Part shown: piece by piece, positions 5,123-9,259 of the stretch
Position numbering within the stretch: the stretch's first letter is position 1
Layout of the letters: every line of letters begins with the position of its first letter
Notes under the pieces: model-generated
Told to the model about the DNA's origin: nothing
The model's input: only the letters and a program-made list of their open reading frames with translations
The model's database searches: none
Assembly (NCBI GenBank): GCA_021790075.1
Contig: JAJYIN010000075.1
Coordinates: 1 to 9,259, forward strand
Source: Actinomycetes bacterium
Lineage (GTDB): Bacteria; Actinomycetota; Thermoleophilia; BMS3ABIN01
Length of the DNA: 9,259 nt
Reading direction: 5' to 3'
Translations under genes and position numbers: made by a program

Positions 5123-5785
5123 ATGTCAAACACGGAGGAGGCATCGATCTTGGCCAGCGTGACCACTGACAGGATATACAGCCTGCTGATCGCCCACAGC
5201 CAGAAGGTGCTGCTGGCGGTGCATGCGCTCAAGAGCGCCGCCGAGGCCTGGCAGCGGGGGGACCGCGAGGCGCTGGAGCGCTTCGTGGACGAGCTGTCCA
5301 ACCTGGAGAAGGAAGCCGATTCGCTCCGGCGCAGCATCACCAGGGAACTCTCGCGCAACGAGCTGGCCCAGGCCACCAGCGAGCTGTTCCGCCGCATGGT
5401 GCACCTTACTGACGACGTGGCCGACACCGCCCGCCGCGCCGGCCGTTTCCTGCTTATCATCCGGGACCTCCTGCTCCCGCCGCAGTTCAAGAGCGACTTG
5501 TTGAAGATGGTCTCCCTGTCCCAGGAAGCGATGGGGAACCTGGCTGAGGCCATCCATTGCCTGCCGGAACCCGCCCAGCGGCGCATTGAGTATGCCGCCC
5601 GCATCAGCGATCTGGAAGAGGCCGTTGACGATATCGAGTTCAAGATGATGGAGGCGGCCGGCGACCTGCAGCTGGACACCTGGAGCGCCATCATCTTCTG
5701 GCGGCTTGTCCTCACCACCAGCCGCATCGCCGACAATGTCGAGGACGCCGCCGACGAGCTGCTGTCATACGAAGGGGAATTCTAG
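5123..5785 (+). CDS. PhoU-like / DUF47 family helical protein
   Basis: The 220-residue protein is almost entirely helical and acidic, with two PhoU-like three-helix repeats. The first has LEKEADSLRRSITREL (61-76) and MVHLTDDVADTARRAG (92-107); the second has ISDLEEAVDDIEFKM (161-175) and RIADNVEDAADELL (201-214). Spaced Glu/Asp residues of this kind bind metal clusters in PhoU/DUF47 proteins. DUF47 proteins usually sit beside a Pit-type phosphate transporter and are thought to modulate it, but no transporter is visible here. There is no signal peptide or membrane span, so it is probably cytosolic. The start is uncertain: ATG at 5123 has only a weak GGA upstream, while TTG at 5150 has an excellent Shine-Dalgarno and would give 211 residues. 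It converges on the PEP synthase-like gene with 3 bp between stops. Confidence 0.82.
   Translation: MSNTEEASILASVTTDRIYSLLIAHSQKVLLAVHALKSAAEAWQRGDREALERFVDELSNLEKEADSLRRSITRELSRNELAQATSELFRRMVHLTDDVADTARRAGRFLLIIRDLLLPPQFKSDLLKMVSLSQEAMGNLAEAIHCLPEPAQRRIEYAARISDLEEAVDDIEFKMMEAAGDLQLDTWSAIIFWRLVLTTSRIADNVEDAADELLSYEGEF
5134..5141 (+). promoter_or_regulatory. GGAGGAGG ribosome binding site favouring a TTG start at 5150
   Basis: GGAGGAGG lies 8 nt before the in-frame TTG at 5150-5152, an ideal spacing. The ATG at 5123 lies upstream of this site and has only a weak GGA. Translation may therefore begin at 5150, dropping the first nine residues. Confidence 0.5.
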
Positions 5786-5788
5786 GGC

Positions 5789-8056
5789 TTAGCCGGCTTC
5801 CATCCGGGCCACCTGCGCCCTCATCGTCCCCAGGTACGGCAGCGAAATGCCGATGGCATTGAACTCCAGCCGCAGCAGTTCCTCCATCAGCCGGGGGCTC
5901 TGGGCCACATCGCCGGCCGCGGCCACAAATGTCTTTCCCCGGGCATGCTCCATCAGCTCCTCCAGCAGGCGGATCACGGCCGGATGGGCCGGGTCGAAGC
6001 TCTCGGCCACACGCTCGCTCTCCCGGTCCACCCCCAGGCAGCACATAGTCAGGTCGTTGATGCCAATGCTGAGGAAGTCAACGCCGGCGTCCAGAATCTC
6101 GTCGATGGTGAGCACCGCCCCCGGGGTCTCGATGGAAGCCCCGAAGGACACATCCTCATGCGGCCTGAGGCCGGCCTCCACGGCCACCCGGCGGGCGTAC
6201 TCGTATTCATCGACGCTGCGCACGAACGGCACCTTCACTCCCAGGTTGGCGCAACCGCCCTCCATCGCCAGCTTCACACCCTCGTATTCGGCCTTGAGCA
6301 GGGCGGGGTCGTCCAGCTCCCGGCGGATGCCCCGCCAGCCGAGCAGCGGATTGCGCTCCAGGGGCTCGTCCTCACCGCCGCGCAGGCGCCGGAACTCGTC
6401 GGTGGGCGCGTCGAGCGTCTTGTACCAGACCGGTTTGTCCCCGAAGGCGCCGGCCACGATCAGAAGCGCCTCCGCCACCGAGTTCGTGAGCGTCTTGCCC
6501 TTGCCCACCTTGAGCAACTGGTTGGGATGGACGCCGCCCTGGAGCAGCAGGTAGTCATTCCGGAAGGAAATCACGCCATCGGCAATGCCGGCCGCTTTCT
6601 CCGCCGACTCGGGGACGTTGATAATAGTCATCAATTTCGTTCTGGTCTCGACCAGGTGCTCCGGGCCGAACTCCCGCTCCCGCACCCGGGGGCCGATGCC
6701 ATCCAGCACCAGCCCGCGCCAGCCGTCCACAGTCACCACGTCGCCGTCATGCAGCACGGCGCGTCCGTAGCGGGCGCCTACCACGCAGGGAACCTGGAAC
6801 TCACGCAGGATGTTGGCCCCGTGGCTGGTGGCGCCGCCCTCATCGGCGATCACGGCGGTGGCATCCTTTAGCCGCGGCGCCATATCCTGGGTCAAACGGC
6901 GGACGATCACCACCTTACCGGCTGCCTCCTCCGGCAGGATCTGGTCGTCAGCGGCGATGTGCACCTCGCCCCACCCTACCCTGGGGCTCACGCCGATGCC
7001 CCGCACGATTACCACCTCGGGACGCGCATACTTCTTCTGCCGCAACGACATCTTCTCGAGTCCGGTCACCGGGCGCGTCTGCAACAGCACCAGCCCCTCC
7101 GGTCCCCGGCACCACTCGATGTCCTGTGGCGCCCCCAGCTCCTTTTCCGCCACCAGGCCGTAAGTGACCAGCGTCCGGACCTCCTCGTTGGTGAGCTTGG
7201 CGGCGACGCGTTTCCCGGGCTCGACCTGCCGCCTTTGACCGCCGGCTGCGTAGTAATGCTCCTGAGGCCGCTGATCGCGATGAACAATCTGGAGGCCTTG
7301 TTTGTCAATACGGTACAGGTCAGGTGTAACATCGCCGGAGACCACGCCCGGCCCGTAGCCAAAAGCCGCCTCCAGTACCGCCGTGCGCGAATCGCCGGTT
7401 GCCGGATCGGCAGTGAACAGCACTCCCGAGCTCTGCGCCTTCACCATCGTCTGGAAGATGAGCGCCACCGCCATCCCGTTGGGGTCGATGCCCATGCGGG
7501 CATGGTAACGAAGGCTGCGGGAATTGAACCCCGAGCTCCAGCACTTGCGCACTGCCTCGAGGGCGGCGTCCAGGGAGCCCACGCCCAGAACTGTTGACAA
7601 CATTCCTGAGAAGGAAGCAGTGGGACTGTCCTCCCCGGCGCCGGAACTGCGAATGGCCAGCGGCTGCTTCCCCCCGGCGGTGAGATCGCCATACACGCGG
7701 TTGATCTCGGTTTCCAGTTCAGCGGGCATTTCCGCGCCCAGGATCAACCGGCGGGCGCGTTCGCCCGGCCCCTCCACCGCAGCGGGGTCATCCTTGAGAG
7801 GCGCCAGCGCCTCGGCCAGCTTCTTCCTGATGCCCGACCGCTCGAGGAAGAACCACCAGGCATCGGTAGTCAGGACAACAGCAGACGGCGCCGGCAGGCC
7901 CAGCCCGACCAGCCGCGCCAGGTTGGACGCTTTCCCTCCCGCCAGCTCCACGGTCGCCAGCCGGGCACGGGCGGGGTCGCGCAGATCAAGCCATAATCGG
8001 GCGCGGCCAGAAGCCGGCGCAAACCCATGAGAGGATGAATGTTCGCTGGCGTGCAT
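5789..8056 (-). CDS. Phosphoenolpyruvate synthase-like protein with altered PEP/pyruvate site
   Basis: The family converts pyruvate, ATP and water to PEP, AMP and phosphate through a phosphohistidine. The 755 residues show all three domains. The N-terminal ATP-grasp has GGKASNLARL (40-49), IRSSGAGED (135-143), SGVLFTADP (210-218), DIEW (312-315) and LLQTRPV (324-330). The phosphohistidine domain has GGATSH with His412. The C-terminal PEP-utilising barrel has R499, GWRGIRR (573-579), SIETPG (641-646) and SIGINDLT (663-670). Length is close to classical PpsA (about 790). Oddities: where the family has the catalytic Cys of ICGQ-type loops this protein has VAAAGD (711-716), so Cys is Ala714; a usually conserved Arg is Lys546 (WYKTLD); and NDLTQ is NDLTM. 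It may be a diverged dikinase with another acceptor or an inactive or regulatory form. The ATG at 8054-8056 has AAGGG very close to it. SRPBCC and phosphatase genes lie upstream. Confidence 0.88.
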   Translation of the reverse strand: MHASEHSSSHGFAPASGRARLWLDLRDPARARLATVELAGGKASNLARLVGLGLPAPSAVVLTTDAWWFFLERSGIRKKLAEALAPLKDDPAAVEGPGERARRLILGAEMPAELETEINRVYGDLTAGGKQPLAIRSSGAGEDSPTASFSGMLSTVLGVGSLDAALEAVRKCWSSGFNSRSLRYHARMGIDPNGMAVALIFQTMVKAQSSGVLFTADPATGDSRTAVLEAAFGYGPGVVSGDVTPDLYRIDKQGLQIVHRDQRPQEHYYAAGGQRRQVEPGKRVAAKLTNEEVRTLVTYGLVAEKELGAPQDIEWCRGPEGLVLLQTRPVTGLEKMSLRQKKYARPEVVIVRGIGVSPRVGWGEVHIAADDQILPEEAAGKVVIVRRLTQDMAPRLKDATAVIADEGGATSHGANILREFQVPCVVGARYGRAVLHDGDVVTVDGWRGLVLDGIGPRVREREFGPEHLVETRTKLMTIINVPESAEKAAGIADGVISFRNDYLLLQGGVHPNQLLKVGKGKTLTNSVAEALLIVAGAFGDKPVWYKTLDAPTDEFRRLRGGEDEPLERNPLLGWRGIRRELDDPALLKAEYEGVKLAMEGGCANLGVKVPFVRSVDEYEYARRVAVEAGLRPHEDVSFGASIETPGAVLTIDEILDAGVDFLSIGINDLTMCCLGVDRESERVAESFDPAHPAVIRLLEELMEHARGKTFVAAAGDVAQSPRLMEELLRLEFNAIGISLPYLGTMRAQVARMEAG

Positions 8057-8160
8057 GCCCTTGGTTTTCCCGCAAGAGAGATGGCTTAAGCCCGGACCCG
8101 CAAATCAGGGAGGATGGCACAGGGATTATTCCCCGCGAGGAGATACTTTAACAGTGGCTG

Positions 8161-8180
8161 TCCCCGCCGGGGTTCGCGGG
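8161..8180. repeat. GC hairpin in the SRPBCC to PEP synthase-like spacer
   Basis: Within the 152-bp spacer, CCCGC (8163-8167) can pair with GCGGG (8176-8180), and CCCC/GGGG pairing inside is an alternative. There is no T tract, so a terminator role after the SRPBCC gene is doubtful. No clear promoter for the PEP synthase-like gene was seen in the spacer. Confidence 0.25.
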
Positions 8181-8208
8181 TTTCCCCACCGGCCGGCTAT
8201 TCTCACAA

Positions 8209-8649
8209 TCACATATCCGTTTCAGCCAGCCGCTTGAGCACGTTCAGGCGTTCCTGTGACTGCTGCTGGATCAGCTGCCGGATACCCATGTTCCCCACCA
8301 GATCGCCAAAGAATGGCAGGCCAATGTCAAACTCGAGGGTCTCGGTCACGCGGGTGCCCCCGTTTTCCTCTTCCAGCCGGTCGCTGCCTCTCAGGCGGCG
8401 CAGCTCCCCCTTCAGCTGGCGGATATCGATCCGGCCGGGTGGGAACAGCCGGCTCTCCAGGATGAACGTCGTGTCGCGGTGGTCGGTTCCCGCCACGGTC
8501 TCGGTAAGCACGGAATTCGTGTTCCGTGAAATTACGCTCACCGCGTGCACCGTGTCCATGTGGCCGGCGAGCAGCTCCGGATGGGCCAGCAGGTCAAAGA
8601 CCTTCTTGCGGGGTGCGTCAATGAATACTGATGATTCAGCCTTGAGCAT
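8209..8649 (-). CDS. SRPBCC (START/Bet v1-like) superfamily protein
   Basis: The 146-residue protein shows the pattern of the SRPBCC helix-grip fold. A first strand SSVFIDAPRKKVFDLLAHPE (6-25) leads into the typical helix and loop, alternating strands follow (VSVISRNTNSVLTETVAG, 37-54), then LEFDIGLPFFGDLVGN (105-120), and a long C-terminal helix spans about 121-143. These proteins bind hydrophobic ligands in a central cavity and include polyketide cyclase/dehydrase and Coq10-like types. The sequence does not tell which ligand is bound. There is no signal peptide or membrane segment, so it is probably cytosolic. The ATG at 8647-8649 has GGGA 7 nt upstream, and a perfect TATAAT lies about 50 bp upstream. 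It lies between the phosphatase gene and the PEP synthase-like gene on the same strand, with no evident functional link to either. Confidence 0.75.
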   Translation of the reverse strand: MLKAESSVFIDAPRKKVFDLLAHPELLAGHMDTVHAVSVISRNTNSVLTETVAGTDHRDTTFILESRLFPPGRIDIRQLKGELRRLRGSDRLEEENGGTRVTETLEFDIGLPFFGDLVGNMGIRQLIQQQSQERLNVLKRLAETDM

Positions 8650-8700
8650 CGAACAATCCCGGTTACCAGCGGCCGTAGGTGTTGCCGCCTTTACGAACGG

Positions 8701-8706
8701 ATTATA
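8701..8706 (-). promoter_or_regulatory. Perfect -10 box (TATAAT) upstream of the SRPBCC gene
   Basis: The minus strand reads GGTATAATCC, with TATAAT at 8701-8706, about 52 bp before the SRPBCC start. The -35 region at 17-bp spacing (GTGTAG, overlapping the stop of the preceding gene) is poor. Independent transcription of the SRPBCC gene from here is plausible but not certain. Confidence 0.4.
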
Positions 8707-8723
8707 CCCCGGGAAAATTTGAT

Positions 8724-9259
8724 CTACACCGGAGGCGGCCCCGGATACGCATTTGTGCCGCCGCCCAGGTCGCCGCAGGTGACGTAACTGACGGTGCGGA
8801 AATAGGTGACCCCCTGGGGAATGAGGTACTGCACCGTCATCCCGGCGCTGGCGCCCGAGAGCAGGTTCCCCAGGGGAACCGGAGCCTGCGTGACCGGCAT
8901 CACACCGTTGGTGGCGGTTAGGTAGGCAAGCTGCAGACCCGTGGCATCGCCGCCGCCATTGGCCAGCGAGTAGTCCACAGAAAGGTCGCGGGCAAGGTAG
9001 TCGGCGTAGCTGGCCCAGTAGGAACTGATCTCCGACAGGCTGAGGGCGGGCGTTCCCAGCGTGAAGCTCTCCAGGGTGACGCCGGTGGAATCGACAGCGG
9101 TCAGCTTGAGCGTCGTGGCGGTCTCATCGACCTTGACATGCTCGTTGGTGCTGGCGGCGTAGACGTCGCCGGGCCCCAAGGCCGGCAAAGGATAGAGCGG
9201 AGCGCCGCCGCCGCCGGTGATGACGTACTGGACGCCGTCCTGCGCATGGTGGAAGTAAT
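8724..9259 (-). CDS. C-terminal part of a metallophosphoesterase (purple acid phosphatase-like) with extra beta-rich domain
   Basis: The frame is open to the right edge, so the 5' part lies outside; 177 residues are visible. They begin YFHHAQDGVQYVITGGGGAP, followed by LYP. The block GVxYVxTGGGGAPLY is typical of the end of the calcineurin-like phosphoesterase domain in purple acid phosphatase-type enzymes. It is followed, as in that family, by EHVKVDETATTLKLTAVDST and a terminal ESFTL strand (about residues 37-66). After this comes about 110 extra residues rich in Ser, Thr, Gly and beta-prone segments, ending in TCGDLGGG and a Pro-rich tail YPGPPPV. This looks like an added extracellular beta-sandwich domain. 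The metal ligands and any signal peptide are outside the window, so export is inferred. A TTG at 9188 is not needed as a start because the frame continues upstream. Confidence 0.65.
   Translation of the reverse strand, partial: YFHHAQDGVQYVITGGGGAPLYPLPALGPGDVYAASTNEHVKVDETATTLKLTAVDSTGVTLESFTLGTPALSLSEISSYWASYADYLARDLSVDYSLANGGGDATGLQLAYLTATNGVMPVTQAPVPLGNLLSGASAGMTVQYLIPQGVTYFRTVSYVTCGDLGGGTNAYPGPPPV

Noticed and set aside
5945..6871. 308-codon open frame on the plus strand opposite the PEP synthase-like gene
   Set aside because: It is an antisense shadow; the minus-strand frame carries all the catalytic motifs.

Overview
The window is a GC-rich bacterial chromosomal segment with dense coding. 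It holds the proximal part of a histidine biosynthesis operon, a structured non-coding gap of about 725 bp, and a second cluster of less usual genes. The short-form HisG with a separate HisZ, together with the high GC content, suggests a deep-branching actinobacterial-type or other non-model GC-rich lineage (actinobacterial, Chloroflexota-like or Firmicutes-like). There is no rRNA or other marker in the window, so this placement is a low-confidence inference.

Region 1 (1-4397, minus strand) is a his operon read right to left: hisZ, hisG, hisD, hisB and hisH, the last cut by the left edge. HisZ and short HisG should form the hetero-oligomeric ATP phosphoribosyltransferase of step 1. HisD carries out the last two oxidations, HisB is the stand-alone imidazoleglycerol-phosphate dehydratase, and HisH is the glutaminase half of IGP synthase. 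hisZ, hisG and hisD are tightly coupled: hisZ and hisG are in one frame, separated by a stop codon plus one codon, and hisG and hisD overlap as ATGA. hisB and hisH are instead preceded by spacers of 109 and 135 bp that contain short imperfect repeats. hisC, often found between hisD and hisB, is not in the window. HisH carries Ala where Gln usually follows the nucleophile loop.

Region 2 (4398-5122) has no convincing gene. It holds a candidate minus-strand promoter for hisZ with an 18-bp direct repeat at exactly 42-bp spacing. It also holds a long-range stem followed by seven T (possible small RNA or terminator), several strong hairpins, and two adjacent perfect palindromes just before the next gene.

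Region 3 (5123-9259) has a plus-strand PhoU-like/DUF47 helical protein gene with no phosphate transporter beside it. It converges, with only 3 bp between stop codons, on a minus-strand gene for a three-domain PEP synthase-like protein. That protein keeps its ATP-grasp residues and the swivelling phosphohistidine but appears to have lost the conserved C-terminal active-site cysteine. Upstream of it on the minus strand are an SRPBCC-fold protein gene and the 3' end of a gene that looks like a secreted calcineurin/purple-acid-phosphatase-type metallophosphoesterase with an extra beta-rich C-terminal domain.

No CRISPR array, insertion sequence, tRNA or rRNA was recognised. The most worthwhile leads are the PEP synthase-like enzyme with the altered active site and the structured non-coding gap.
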